From Oceaniglobus roseus (GTDB lineage: Bacteria > Pseudomonadota > Alphaproteobacteria > Rhodobacterales > Rhodobacteraceae), in NCBI RefSeq assembly GCF_002869745.1, contig NZ_PNOS01000027.1:1-64000 (forward strand): DNA of 64,000 nt. The letters are read 5' to 3'. Positions 14,753 to 24,817 of the stretch are shown here, piece after piece. Under the pieces are notes generated by a model that ran no database searches, was not told the DNA's origin, and saw only the letters and a program-made list of their open reading frames with translations. Each line of letters starts with the position of its first letter. Within the stretch, counting starts at the first letter, position 1. The position numbers and the translations under genes were made by a program.

Positions 14753-15990
14753 GCGAACCCGTCGTCGTCCACGGCCGAGACTTCGTGAAATACCGCATCG
14801 GCGGGGCGATCGTCGCGGTCCTGCTGGCCCTCGCCCTGGTCTGGCAGGTCTACGAGCTGTTCGACGGCGACGCGCGCACCATTCCCGAGGTCCGCTGGGG
14901 CGTGACCGAGTACGACGGCCGCACCATGGGCGCCCAGGACGAGGCGAGCGGCCTGCTGGCCGCACAGAGCCTTGCGGCGCGCACCACCTTCCAGGCGGAA
15001 CGCTACCAGACCGGCCCCTCGCCCGAGGCCGAGCGGCCGGACTACGGCGTCGCGCCGAACACCCGGATGACGACGGCCCCGATGGATTACGGCGAGGAGC
15101 TGTCCGAGGGCTGGGCGGCCCTCGGCGGCGACAGCGGCGCGATCCTGCACGAGCCGGGCCGCGTCGTCGGCCTGTCCTCCCTGCCCTATCCCGGCGCGGC
15201 GCTGTTCGAACGTCCCTTCGGGCGCGACTGGCGGCTCGGCATCGCCGACATCGCCACCCATCTCGGCGCGCTGGCGATCCTCGGCATGGGCTTCCTGCTG
15301 GCGCTGGTGCTGGCGGTGCGCGGCCGCGTGCCGATCGCCAAGGGACGGGACGGGCGCAAGGTCAAGCGTTTCGGACTGATCGAGCGGTCGACCCACTGGC
15401 TGACCTCGGTCAGCTTCATCGGCCTCGCGCTGACCGGCATCGTGATCGCCTTCGGCAAGACGCTGCTGATGCCCTTCGGAGAGCCGTTCCTGGGTGCCGC
15501 GGGCTGGATCTCGACCTGGGGGCACATGATGTTCTTCCCGCCCTTCGCCCTTGGCATCGTCGTCATGGCGGTGATGTGGATCCGCCGCAACCTGCCCGAG
15601 CGGCTGGACCTGACCTGGCTGCGCATGGGTGGCGGCTTCTTCTCCGATGGCGGGCCGAATCCCCCGGCGCGCAAGTTCAACGCCGGGCAGAAGCTGATCT
15701 TCTGGTCCGCGATCCTCGGCGGCGCGCTGATGGTGGCGACGGGGGTGACGCTGATGTTTCCCTTCGTCTGGGCCGACCTCGGCGCGCTCAGCTGGGCGAT
15801 GCTGATCCACGCGGTGATCGGGCTTCTGCTGATCTCGGTCTTCGTCGCGCACATCTATATCGGCACCGTGGGCATGCAGGGCGCGTTCTGGGCCATGTGG
15901 GGCGGCGACGTCGACCGGAACTGGGCGGAAGAGCACCATGCGCTCTGGCTGCGCCAAGTCGAGCTGGAAGAAGGACGGACCAAGCCATGA
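14749..15990 (+). CDS. fdoI: Formate dehydrogenase gamma subunit (cytochrome b556)
   Basis: 413 residues, nearly twice E. coli FdnI. The N-terminal half has a membrane helix (about 12-31), a periplasmic stretch with no haem motif and another helix (about 168-190). The C-terminal half is the cytochrome b module: ERSTHWLTSVSFIGLALTG, the WISTWGHMMFF helix and a last helix with IHAVIGLLLISVFVAHIYIGT; the histidines are candidate haem b ligands. It hands electrons to quinone. The long N-terminal half is common in non-enteric gamma subunits. Overlaps the beta gene and the following 51-aa gene by 4 bp each. Confidence 0.92.
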   Translation: MSEPVVVHGRDFVKYRIGGAIVAVLLALALVWQVYELFDGDARTIPEVRWGVTEYDGRTMGAQDEASGLLAAQSLAARTTFQAERYQTGPSPEAERPDYGVAPNTRMTTAPMDYGEELSEGWAALGGDSGAILHEPGRVVGLSSLPYPGAALFERPFGRDWRLGIADIATHLGALAILGMGFLLALVLAVRGRVPIAKGRDGRKVKRFGLIERSTHWLTSVSFIGLALTGIVIAFGKTLLMPFGEPFLGAAGWISTWGHMMFFPPFALGIVVMAVMWIRRNLPERLDLTWLRMGGGFFSDGGPNPPARKFNAGQKLIFWSAILGGALMVATGVTLMFPFVWADLGALSWAMLIHAVIGLLLISVFVAHIYIGTVGMQGAFWAMWGGDVDRNWAEEHHALWLRQVELEEGRTKP

Positions 15991-16142
15991 AGGCGTTTCT
16001 CCTCGGCGCGGGCCTGTCGATCCTGCTGGCGGCCGGAACGTATGTGGCCCTCGACTTCGGGGCGGTAACGACCGCCGCCCGCTACAGCGCGCCCAACGTG
16101 CCCGAAAGCACCTACCGCCACCAGGAGGCGCGCGCCGACTGA
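15987..16142 (+). CDS. 51-aa single-helix protein at the end of the formate dehydrogenase operon
   Basis: Starts [20 protein letters not shown], a membrane helix or uncleaved signal, then [31 protein letters not shown]. It overlaps fdoI by ATGA, so it is translated with the enzyme. Candidates are a small structural subunit or stabiliser of the gamma subunit. I recognise no named family. Confidence 0.65.
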   Translation: MKAFLLGAGLSILLAAGTYVALDFGAVTTAARYSAPNVPESTYRHQEARAD

Positions 16143-16201
16143 CGCGCGCGCCACGATCCATCTTCACCGGAATTGCGTGTCACCCGCACGGTCGCGGTCA
16201 G

Positions 16202-16222
16202 GCGCACCCCCCCGGGGTGCGC
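16202..16222. terminator. GC-rich hairpin between the fdo operon and tRNA-Pro
   Basis: Perfect 9-bp arms, GCGCACCCC (16202-16210) and GGGGTGCGC (16214-16222), with a CCC loop. It lies between two converging transcripts, 60 nt after the last fdo-operon gene and 36 nt beyond the tRNA 3' end. There is no U-run on either side, so it would be a weak or processing-type end. Confidence 0.45.
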
Positions 16223-16257
16223 GGGGTGAAGGCTGTACGAGATGCGGAGAAATCTTC

Positions 16258-16334
16258 TGGTCGGGCAGAGAGGATTCGAACCTCCGACCCCCTGCTCCCG
16301 AAGCAGGTGCGCTACCAGGCTGCGCTACTGCCCG
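16258..16334 (-). tRNA. tRNA-Pro (anticodon CGG)
   Basis: On the minus strand the sequence starts CGGGCAGTAGCGCAG, has the D-loop CCTGGTAGCGC, the anticodon arm CCTGCTTCGGGAGCAGG giving CGG, the T-arm GGAGGTTCGAATCC, and ends with an encoded CCA at 16260-16258. The acceptor stem CGGGCAG pairs with CTGCCCG. The G-rich loop fits a CCG codon reader, needed in this GC-rich genome. Confidence 0.97.
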
Positions 16335-16348
16335 ACCGTGGGTGCGTG

Positions 16349-17353
16349 CTAAGGCTTCGGCGGGGATTTGGCAAGGGCCTGATAACCCGGAGCCGCACGT
16401 TCTGCCCTCTCGCGCAGCATCGCCGCGATCCGCGGGGCCGAACCGACCTCGCGCGGGGAGCGGTTCTGCATCACCGGCATGAAGACCGAGCCACCGGCCC
16501 GCTCGCGCAGGAGGATGTAGAGGCCGCTTGCGATGATGATTCCCGCGCCGACCCAGGTCAGGAGATCCGGCGTCTCGTCGAAGAACAGGAAGCCGTAGCC
16601 GGCCGCCCAGATGATCTGCGAATAATGCATCGGCGCGACAACCGCCGCGTCGCCGCTGCGATAGGCGGCGATCATCACCAGACCGGCGACGAAGCTGAAC
16701 ACGGCGATGATTCCCACGAGGCCCAGATGCTCGAACGGCATCGGCTTGTAGACGAAGGGCAGGATGCAGGCCATCACCGCGAAGTTGGCGATCATCGGGT
16801 ACAGCATCAGCACCGCGCTGCGCTCGTCCCGGCCGATCTTGCGCACCACGACCGAGGCGACGGCGCTGCCCGCCATGGCCGCCACCGCCGACAGGTGCCC
16901 GATCGACAGGGGCGAGGTGCCGGGCCGCAGCACGACGAAGACCCCGACCAGACCCACCAGGATCGCCCCCCAGCGGTGCGCGCCCACCTTCTCGCCCAGG
17001 ATCGGGATCGACAGGACGGTGATCAGCATGGGCGCGGCGAACAGGATGGCGTAGGTCTGCGCCAGCGGCAGCACCGAGAAGGCGTAGAAGGCGGAAAAGC
17101 CGTTCAGCACCGCCGCCCCGGTCCTGAGCGCCGTCCACCACGGGTGCACGGGCCTGAGCGTGCCCGAGGTCGTGTCGCGCATCAGCATCACCGTCGCCAG
17201 CGGGAAGCTGAACAGCACGGTGAAGAAGATCAGCTGGAACGGCGTGTAATGGGCGCCGACGATCTTCACCATGACGTCGTGCGTCGCGAAGATCCCGAAG
17301 GCCAGAAGCGCCAGCAGCGCGCCGCGCACGTTCGATTTCGCCTGTCCGACCAT
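16349..17353 (-). CDS. DMT-superfamily permease (EamA domains)
   Basis: 334 residues with about ten hydrophobic helices arranged as two EamA repeats (for example [19 protein letters not shown] in the first and [31 protein letters not shown] in the second). The conserved second-repeat motif with Y/P and a terminal glutamate is typical of drug/metabolite exporters. A soluble tail of about 45 residues follows the last helix. The substrate is unknown. Monocistronic; the tRNA is 14 nt beyond its 3' end in the same direction. Confidence 0.85.
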   Translation of the reverse strand: MVGQAKSNVRGALLALLAFGIFATHDVMVKIVGAHYTPFQLIFFTVLFSFPLATVMLMRDTTSGTLRPVHPWWTALRTGAAVLNGFSAFYAFSVLPLAQTYAILFAAPMLITVLSIPILGEKVGAHRWGAILVGLVGVFVVLRPGTSPLSIGHLSAVAAMAGSAVASVVVRKIGRDERSAVLMLYPMIANFAVMACILPFVYKPMPFEHLGLVGIIAVFSFVAGLVMIAAYRSGDAAVVAPMHYSQIIWAAGYGFLFFDETPDLLTWVGAGIIIASGLYILLRERAGGSVFMPVMQNRSPREVGSAPRIAAMLRERAERAAPGYQALAKSPPKP

Positions 17354-17485
17354 CTGTTCCCCGCCTGCCTGCCGCCCTTCGTTCTTTCCCCGCGCAACTG
17401 TGGCGTCAAGGCCTCGGGATCACGTTAAGGGGAACCCCGCCGAGGGGCTGCCGGTTGGTCCGGCAATGGGAAGGAAGGCACGCCC

Positions 17486-17980
17486 TTGGACTATCTTGAT
17501 CCCCTCTGGAGAGCCGCCGTCGCCGTCGCCTTGGTCATCGTGCTGACCCGGATCAACGGGCTGCGCAGCTTTTCCAAGATGTCGGGGTTCGACTTCGTCT
17601 CGACCGTCGCCATCGGCTCGCTGCTGGCGACAACGCTGACGAGCGAGGGCAAGGCCTTCGTCGCCTCGCTGGTCGCCCTCGTCGGCATCTTCCTGGTGCA
17701 GGGCGCCCTGTCGCGGGTGCGCCGCCGCAGCGACCGCGCCGAGACGGCGCTGGACAACGAGCCGCTGCTGCTGATGCAGGACGGCGTGCTGCTGGAGCGG
17801 AACCTCGACAAGGCCAACATCACCCGCTCGGACGTGATGGCGAAGCTGCGCAAGGCCAATGCGCTGGACCTCGGCCGCGTGCGCGCGGTGGTGCTGGAGA
17901 CCACCGGCGACGTCAGCGTGATCCAGGGCGATGCCGCGGACGGCATCAGCCCCGAGGTTATGGCCGACGTGCGGCGCTGA
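17486..17980 (+). CDS. DUF421 (YetF-like) membrane protein
   Basis: 164 residues from TTG 17486, with AAGGA about ten nt upstream. Two or three N-terminal helices include TRINGLRSFSKMSGFDFVSTVAIGS, the DUF421 signature, followed by a soluble domain with EPLLLMQDGVLLERNLDKANIT and SDVMAKLRKANALDLGRVRAVVLE. YetF-family proteins are of unknown function; Bacillus members are linked to spore membranes. No partner genes nearby. The convergent leuB gene ends 3 nt away, so the transcripts collide. Confidence 0.8.
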   Translation: MDYLDPLWRAAVAVALVIVLTRINGLRSFSKMSGFDFVSTVAIGSLLATTLTSEGKAFVASLVALVGIFLVQGALSRVRRRSDRAETALDNEPLLLMQDGVLLERNLDKANITRSDVMAKLRKANALDLGRVRAVVLETTGDVSVIQGDAADGISPEVMADVRR

Positions 17981-17983
17981 GCC

Positions 17984-19090
17984 TCAGAGGCTCGCGTCGA
18001 GCGCCGCGATCACGGCCTGGCCCATCTCGACCGTGCTGGCCGAGGTGCCGTCGCCCGACTGCATCAGGTCCGCCGTGCGCACCCCGTCGGCCAGCACCTT
18101 CTCGACCGCCTTCTCCAGCCGCGTCGCCTCGTCCCCGAGGTCGAAGGAATAGCGCAGCGCCATGGCGAAGGAGAGGATGCAGGCGCAGGGGTTGGCCTTG
18201 CCCGTCCCGGCGATGTCGGGGGCCGAGCCGTGCACCGGTTCGTACAGCGCCTTCGGCCGCCCGTTCGCCATCGGCAGCCCCAGCGAGGCCGAGGGCAGCA
18301 TCCCGAGCGAACCGGTCAGCATCGCGGCGAGGTCCGAGAGCAGGTCGCCGAACAGGTTGTCGGTCACGATCACGTCGAACTGCTTGGGCCAGCGGGTCAG
18401 CTGCATCGCGCCCGCGTCGGCGTACATGTGCGAAAGCTCCACGTCCGGGTATTCGGCATCGTGGATCTCCTGTACCACGTCGCGCCACAGCACGCCCGAC
18501 TCCATCACGTTGGCCTTCTCCATCGAGCAGACCTTGTTGCTGCGCTTGCGCGCCAGCTCGAACGCCGAGCGGGCGACGCGGGCGATCTCGGACTCGGTGT
18601 AGCGCTGGGTGTTGATGCCCACCCGCTCGTTGCCTTCCTTGATGATGCCCCGGGGCTCGCCGAAATAGACGCCCGAGGTCAGCTCGCGGATGATCATGAT
18701 GTCGAGGCCCGACACGATGTCCTTCTTCAGCGACGAGAAGTCGGCCAGCGCGTCGAAGCACTGGGCGGGGCGCAGGTTGGCGAAGAGGTCCATCTCCTTC
18801 CTCAGCCGCAGCAGCCCGCGCTCGGGCTTCACGCTGAAGTCCAGCTTGTCGTACTTCGGCCCGCCGACGGCGCCCAGCAGCACCGCGTCCACCTCCTGCG
18901 CCTTCGCCATGGTGGCGTCGGTCAGGGGCGTGCCGTGGGCGTCGTAGGCGCAGCCGCCCACCAGATCCTCGGAGACGTCGAAGCGGATGCCGCGCTTCTC
19001 GCCGAACCAGTCGATGACCTTGCGCACCTCGGCCATGACTTCGGGACCGATGCCGTCGCCGGGCAGGATCAGGAGGGAGGGGTTGGACAT
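17984..19090 (-). CDS. leuB: 3-isopropylmalate dehydrogenase
   Basis: 368 residues from ATG 19090, preceded by AAGGAG. Starts [21 protein letters not shown]; substrate-binding arginines in [20 protein letters not shown]; the metal/NAD region [26 protein letters not shown]; and [20 protein letters not shown] near the C-terminus. Catalyses the NAD-dependent oxidative decarboxylation of 3-isopropylmalate in leucine synthesis. leuC and leuD are upstream in the same direction but separated by two unrelated genes and a terminator, so leuB is probably transcribed apart from them. Confidence 0.97.
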   Translation of the reverse strand: MSNPSLLILPGDGIGPEVMAEVRKVIDWFGEKRGIRFDVSEDLVGGCAYDAHGTPLTDATMAKAQEVDAVLLGAVGGPKYDKLDFSVKPERGLLRLRKEMDLFANLRPAQCFDALADFSSLKKDIVSGLDIMIIRELTSGVYFGEPRGIIKEGNERVGINTQRYTESEIARVARSAFELARKRSNKVCSMEKANVMESGVLWRDVVQEIHDAEYPDVELSHMYADAGAMQLTRWPKQFDVIVTDNLFGDLLSDLAAMLTGSLGMLPSASLGLPMANGRPKALYEPVHGSAPDIAGTGKANPCACILSFAMALRYSFDLGDEATRLEKAVEKVLADGVRTADLMQSGDGTSASTVEMGQAVIAALDASL

Positions 19091-19165
19091 CGAAACGCTC
19101 CTTGCAGATTTCCGCCACGGCGTATCCCGCGGGGGAAGCCTGGTCAAGCGAGGGGCGGGGGAGGC

Positions 19166-20296
19166 TCAGGGGAGAGGTTCGAGATCCATCCAGACCATGC
19201 GGTGGCGCGAGGCGGCGTTGCCGTCCGCGCCGAAGAGGGCGGGATCGGCGCGGGACGCGGGGGGCCAGAACACGCCCGCGCCGCGCACCGCCAGATCGCG
19301 CGAGGGCAGGATGTAGTCGACCCGCAGGTTCCCCGGCCCCGCCGCGTCGTCGTCCCAGTCCGCGGTGTCCGCGGCGGGGTCGCCCCGGTGGGCCGCGTTC
19401 GCACCGCCCTGCCGCTCCGCCGCCTCGGCGCCGCCTTCGGAGCGGGGCACGGGATCCTGAAGCCGGGCATGGCGCAGGAGCGCGCGCAGCGCCTCGGGCC
19501 GACCGTCCCCGTCGAGGGTGTCGAGGTTCGCATCGCCGATCAGGACCAGCGGCCCCTCCGGCGGCGGGTCGGGCCCCTGCCCGTCGAGATGGCGCAGCCA
19601 GAACGCCGCCTCGTCGTGGTTGCGGCGGCCGTTGCGATCCTCCGGCCCGTCGAAGACCGGCGGACTGGCATGCCAGGTCAGAAGGTGCAGGACAGGGCCA
19701 CCCGGCAGCGCCACGGCGACGTCCCAGTGCGCCACGGAGGACAGCCGCTGGACGGCGAAGGCGGCGGCCGAGGGAAACGGCACCGCGCCAAGCCGCGGCG
19801 GAAGGGCGCCCGCCAGGTCGCGCCAGAGCGTGCCGGTGTATTCCCGGCTTTCCTCCGCCACGATCGGCCAGCGCGACAGCACCGCCATGCCCCCCTGCCC
19901 CGGGAACCGACCGTAGCCCTGGGCATCCCCCGGTCCGCCGGGCCGCCCGTCGCCGTCCAGGTCCAGCCCCGTCGCCAGACCGCTGTTCGGCCGGGCGGCG
20001 AAGCGGTGGGGATACTCCGCCCCCGCCGCACGGAAGGCATCGGCCAGCGCGGAAAGGGTGCGCCCCTCGAGATCCCAGTCGATGCCCTGGAGGACGAGGA
20101 TGTCGGGGGCGATGCGGCCGACGATCCCGGCGACGGCCCGCACCTGCGGATCGCGCCCCGACAGGATGTCGCGCAGCAGAAGGCCCGGCCCCGCGCGGGC
20201 GAGTTCGGTGTTGAAGGTGGCGATGCGGAAGGGATCGGCCCGAAGCGGCAGCGCCGCCCCAGCGAGCCACAGCAGCAGCAGGGCCCGCAGGATCAG
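19166..20296 (-). CDS. Exported endonuclease/exonuclease/phosphatase-family protein, divergent active site
   Basis: About 376 residues. The EEP fold is suggested by FRIATFNTEL, PDILVLQGIDWD, the glycine/aspartate-rich GLDLDGDGRPGG, NGRRNHDEAAFW and VLIGDANLDTLDGDG. The usual metal-binding glutamate of LQE is glycine here and the terminal S-D-H is S-R-H, so activity is in doubt. An N-terminal signal peptide (LILRALLLLWLAGAALPLRA) fixes translation near 20296, where the only candidate is CTG, overlapping the upstream TGA in the same 4-bp arrangement seen at ATGA and GTGA junctions here. No ATG, GTG or TTG lies in frame until 20413. Confidence 0.8.
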   Translation of the reverse strand: MILRALLLLWLAGAALPLRADPFRIATFNTELARAGPGLLLRDILSGRDPQVRAVAGIVGRIAPDILVLQGIDWDLEGRTLSALADAFRAAGAEYPHRFAARPNSGLATGLDLDGDGRPGGPGDAQGYGRFPGQGGMAVLSRWPIVAEESREYTGTLWRDLAGALPPRLGAVPFPSAAAFAVQRLSSVAHWDVAVALPGGPVLHLLTWHASPPVFDGPEDRNGRRNHDEAAFWLRHLDGQGPDPPPEGPLVLIGDANLDTLDGDGRPEALRALLRHARLQDPVPRSEGGAEAAERQGGANAAHRGDPAADTADWDDDAAGPGNLRVDYILPSRDLAVRGAGVFWPPASRADPALFGADGNAASRHRMVWMDLEPLP

Positions 20297-21132
20297 GCGG
20301 GCAGCAGGCCCGCGTCGGTCATCGTGACCTGCTTGCGCTTCTGCGCGATCATGGTGGCGAGCCTGCTCATCGCCATGCCGCGCATCATCAGGGACGCGGG
20401 AAGAAAGGCCCATGCCGCCACCGTCCAGATCATCGTCTGCGGACTCATCAGCGAGACCGAGTCGAACAGGGTGGTGGCCGAACTGACCGCCGCCGGCATC
20501 AGGAATGGCAGAAGGAAACCTAACACCACGTTAATGCGGGAATCCCGGCGCAGGCGGGACACGACGTCGCCGCCGGTGGTGGGATCGAAGGTGGGCAGGT
20601 TGATCCAGACGTTGAAGCTGCCGTTCTGCAGCGGCCAGCGCTTCAGCTGCACCACGAGGTAGAACACCGCAAGCGACAGCAGCGAGATCAGATAGGCGAG
20701 GCCCGCGGCGGCATGCAGAAGCTCGAGCTGCGCCGCGGGGGCGTCGGCGGGCAGCATCAGCACCGAGAGGCGCACCGGGCTGTAAGGAAAGTCGATCGCG
20801 TCGGCGATCATGCGGCCGACGGTCGTGACGAGCGTGCCGAGGGTCGAATCGTCGGTCACGCCGCGGGCCATGACCGACAGCAGGAACACGGTGACGAAGA
20901 GGCTGACGAAGCGGGTGCGGTTGAACGGCGGGGCGTCGCGGAACTCGAACAGGCAGGGATAGGCGGAGGAATATTCGACGAAGGTCAGCGCGGCGGCGAA
21001 CAGCCCGATCAGCATCACGACCTGGGCGGAATCGGCGGACACGCCCGGCAGCAGAAGCGCCGGAGTCAGTATCAGCAGCAGGGTGAAGAAGCCCCGCAAT
21101 GCCGCGCCCATGAGCCGCGAAATCACCGCCAT
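20293..21132 (-). CDS. Multi-pass membrane protein of unknown function
   Basis: 279 residues with about six hydrophobic segments: a first pair around 13-50, others near 74-92, 140-165, 195-215 and 235-260. The central loop QLKRWPLQNGSFNVWINLPTFDPTTGGDVVSRLRRDSRIN is polar and well formed. I recognise no named family, though it looks like a protein conserved in Rhodobacteraceae. It is coupled to the EEP-family gene by a 4-bp overlap, which suggests a functional pair. A CtrA-like half-matching site lies about 118 nt upstream of its start. Confidence 0.75.
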   Translation of the reverse strand: MAVISRLMGAALRGFFTLLLILTPALLLPGVSADSAQVVMLIGLFAAALTFVEYSSAYPCLFEFRDAPPFNRTRFVSLFVTVFLLSVMARGVTDDSTLGTLVTTVGRMIADAIDFPYSPVRLSVLMLPADAPAAQLELLHAAAGLAYLISLLSLAVFYLVVQLKRWPLQNGSFNVWINLPTFDPTTGGDVVSRLRRDSRINVVLGFLLPFLMPAAVSSATTLFDSVSLMSPQTMIWTVAAWAFLPASLMMRGMAMSRLATMIAQKRKQVTMTDAGLLPA

Positions 21133-21328
21133 ACTACCTCGACGCGGACGGGCGCGATGCCTTGCCGCTCCCCTGGTCCGACCTGTTCTGGGCCTTTGTG
21201 GCCGCCTGCCTCATTGTTGCCCAAGTTTTGCCTACTTCCAGATTGCTTCTCAACCTGCTGTTAACCTTGACCTTTGTTTCGGGTCTTTTCGTGGATGAAG
21301 TGGTGCGGCTTTGCATCAACTCTGCAGC

Positions 21329-21359
21329 AAAAAAGGGGCACTCCGGCGGAATGCCCCTT
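21329..21359 (-). terminator. Rho-independent terminator after leuCD
   Basis: On the minus strand the arms AAGGGGCA and TGCCCCTT (21359-21352 and 21340-21333) form an 8-bp stem with a 11-nt loop, followed by a run of T (complement of the A-run 21334-21329). It lies 45 nt downstream of the leuD stop and is the clearest intrinsic terminator in the window. Confidence 0.88.
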
Positions 21360-21403
21360 AAATGCAGGTCCCGGAAGGGTCTTTGGCCCCGCGGGGCGAA
21401 CAA

Positions 21404-22009
21404 TCAGACCCAGGGTCGGCTCTGGCCTGCCCCGGCCTCGAAGCTGTCGATCGCGGCCCCCTTCTCGAGCGTCAGGCCGATGTCGTCGAGTCCATTCAGG
21501 AGGCAGTGCTTGCGGAAGCTGTCGACCTCGAACGGGATCACCTCGCCGTCCGAGGTGGTGATCTCCTGCTTCTCCAGGTCCACGGTCATCCGCGCGTTCT
21601 CGCCCTTCTCGGCATCCTTCATCAGGATGTCGACCTGCTCCTGCGGGAGCGGGATCGGCAGGATGCCGTTCTTGAAGCAGTTGTTGAAGAAGATGTCCGC
21701 GAAGGAGGGGGCGATCACGCAGCGGATGCCGAAGTCGAGGATCGCCCACGGCGCGTGCTCGCGCGACGAGCCGCAGCCGAAGTTGTCGCCCGCCACCAGG
21801 ATCTCGGCGTTGCGGTAGGCGGGCTTGTTCAGCACGAAATCCGGGTTCTCGCTGCCGTCGGAGAGATAGCGCATCTCGTCGAACAGGTTCACGCCGAGGC
21901 CCGAGCGCTTGATCGTCTTCAGGAACTGCTTGGGGATGATCATGTCGGTGTCGACGTTGATCATGTCGAGGGGCGCCGCGACGCCGGTGAGCTTTTCGAA
22001 TTTTTCCAT
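21404..22009 (-). CDS. leuD: 3-isopropylmalate dehydratase, small subunit
   Basis: 201 residues. Starts [31 protein letters not shown] with the swivel-domain signature, then [17 protein letters not shown], which closes over the substrate. It partners LeuC, coded 75 nt upstream on the same strand, to isomerise 2- to 3-isopropylmalate. Length fits bacterial LeuD. A strong terminator ends the transcript just after it. Confidence 0.97.
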   Translation of the reverse strand: MEKFEKLTGVAAPLDMINVDTDMIIPKQFLKTIKRSGLGVNLFDEMRYLSDGSENPDFVLNKPAYRNAEILVAGDNFGCGSSREHAPWAILDFGIRCVIAPSFADIFFNNCFKNGILPIPLPQEQVDILMKDAEKGENARMTVDLEKQEITTSDGEVIPFEVDSFRKHCLLNGLDDIGLTLEKGAAIDSFEAGAGQSRPWV

Positions 22010-22084
22010 CGTTCTTGTCCTAGCAGGGCACGGCGCGCGGGGGATCCGGGATCCATCCCGTGGCCGACCGTTACGGGCGGGTCT

Positions 22085-23509
<1,425 letters not shown>

Positions 23510-23583
23510 CGGTCCTCTCCATTGGAAGTTCGGTCATGGGTGGGGGTCGCGCGGCACGCGGGCGGCGGCGGCGCGGAAACGTC

Positions 23584-23682
23584 TCAGGCGGCGCGGCATG
23601 GCCGGGCGAGCACGCTCAGCGTGGCGCCGAAGAAGCGCCACGGCAGGCGGGCGCGGTCGTCGAGATCGAAGACGGGTGTCAT
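23584..23682 (-). CDS. Possible 32-aa protein upstream of leuC
   Basis: ATG 23682 to TGA 23584 encodes MTPVFDLDDRARLPWRFFGAT followed by LSVLARPCRAA. It lies between the Sua5 gene and leuC on the same strand. It has only three leucines, so it is not an obvious leucine attenuator peptide, and the ribosome site is weak. It could be a small conserved protein or a chance frame; nothing in it names a function. Confidence 0.35.
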   Translation of the reverse strand: MTPVFDLDDRARLPWRFFGATLSVLARPCRAA

Positions 23683-23737
23683 GGCGTGGAGATACAGGCT
23701 TGCCGCGAGTCCCGCAAGACGGGACGGAAGGGGCGGA

Positions 23738-24700
23738 TCAGGCCGGATCCTGCGGACGCGGCGCGGCGGCGCGGCGCAGGCGGTCGTTGATCGCGCGGCC
23801 GAGACCCACCTCCGGGATCGGCGAGACGGCGGCGCGGGTCGCGCCCCGCTCGTCCAGAAGGCGCAGGGTATGGAACAGCGTCGCCGCCGCCTCGTGCAGG
23901 TCGCCCGAAGGCGACAGGTTCAGCGGCGCCGCGACGGGGCCGAACCCGATCAGCGTCTCGCCCGGATCGGGGGCGATCACGTTCAGGCGCAGATGCGCGG
24001 CGGGGGCATAGTGGGATTCCATCTGGCCCGGCGCGGTCAGGGGCGCGCCTTCGGTGCGCAGGGCGAGGGCACGGCCGAGACAGGCCTCGATGGCCTCGGA
24101 CGGCAGGCCCCCGGGGCGCAGCAGCGTCGGTTCGGGATCGAAACCGACGATGGTGGATTCCAGCCCCACGGCGCAGGGCCCGCCGTCGAGCACGGCCGCG
24201 ATGCGGCCCGAAAGGCCCTGCAGGACATGGGCGGCGCTGGTCGGGCTGACCCGGCCCGAGGGGTTGGCCGAGGGCGCGGCGACGGGCGTTCCGGCCGCGG
24301 CGATCAGGCGGCGCGCGAGGTCCGTGCCGGGCACGCGCAGGCCGACGGTCCCGAGCCCCGCCGTCACGCGGGGCGCAAGCCCGTGTCCGGGCTTCAGCGG
24401 CAGCACCAGCGTCAGCGGGCCGGGCCAGAACGCCTCGGCCAGGCGCAGGGCGTCCGCGGGGAACTCCGCCAGCCCGCGCGCCCGGTCCAGGCTTTCGACA
24501 TGCACGATCAGGGGGTTGGTCTGCGGCCGGTTCTTCGCCGCGAAGATCGCGGCGGTGGCTTCGTCCGACCGGGCATCGGCGCCGAGGCCATAGACGGTCT
24601 CGGTCGGGAAGGCGACGAGCCGCCCCGCGGCCAGCAGCCCTGCCGCCTCGGCCAGCCCCGCATCGTCGGCCGCGAGGGTTCGGGTGTCGGGGTGCGGCAT
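23738..24700 (-). CDS. tsaC: L-threonylcarbamoyladenylate synthase (Sua5/YrdC/YwlC family)
   Basis: About 320 residues from ATG 24700. The YrdC domain opens with GRLVAFPTETVYGLGADARSDEA and continues with AKNRPQTNPLIVHV, FWPGPLTLVLP, TVGLRVP and PVAAPSANPSGRVSPTSAAHV. The extra C-terminal Sua5 domain (about 230-320) makes it the long Sua5 type rather than the short TsaC. It makes threonylcarbamoyl-AMP for the t6A37 modification of ANN-reading tRNAs. Divergent from the acyl-CoA dehydrogenase gene across 117 nt. Confidence 0.93.
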   Translation of the reverse strand: MPHPDTRTLAADDAGLAEAAGLLAAGRLVAFPTETVYGLGADARSDEATAAIFAAKNRPQTNPLIVHVESLDRARGLAEFPADALRLAEAFWPGPLTLVLPLKPGHGLAPRVTAGLGTVGLRVPGTDLARRLIAAAGTPVAAPSANPSGRVSPTSAAHVLQGLSGRIAAVLDGGPCAVGLESTIVGFDPEPTLLRPGGLPSEAIEACLGRALALRTEGAPLTAPGQMESHYAPAAHLRLNVIAPDPGETLIGFGPVAAPLNLSPSGDLHEAAATLFHTLRLLDERGATRAAVSPIPEVGLGRAINDRLRRAAAPRPQDPA

Positions 24701-24817
24701 GGCGGTTATGACGCTGCGTTGGGGTTGCCGATCCGCACGCCGGGGACCAGACTTCGGGATGTCACAGGCTATATGGTCCGGCAGACCGAAAGCCAAGCCG
24801 GTTCCAAGGAGGAGACC

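Noticed and set aside
21162-21818. A plus-strand frame starting MPLPWSDLFWAFVAACLIVAQ with two hydrophobic segments
   Set aside because: Its second half is antisense to leuD and it reads through the leuCD terminator; the hydrophobic start is in non-coding sequence with no ribosome site.
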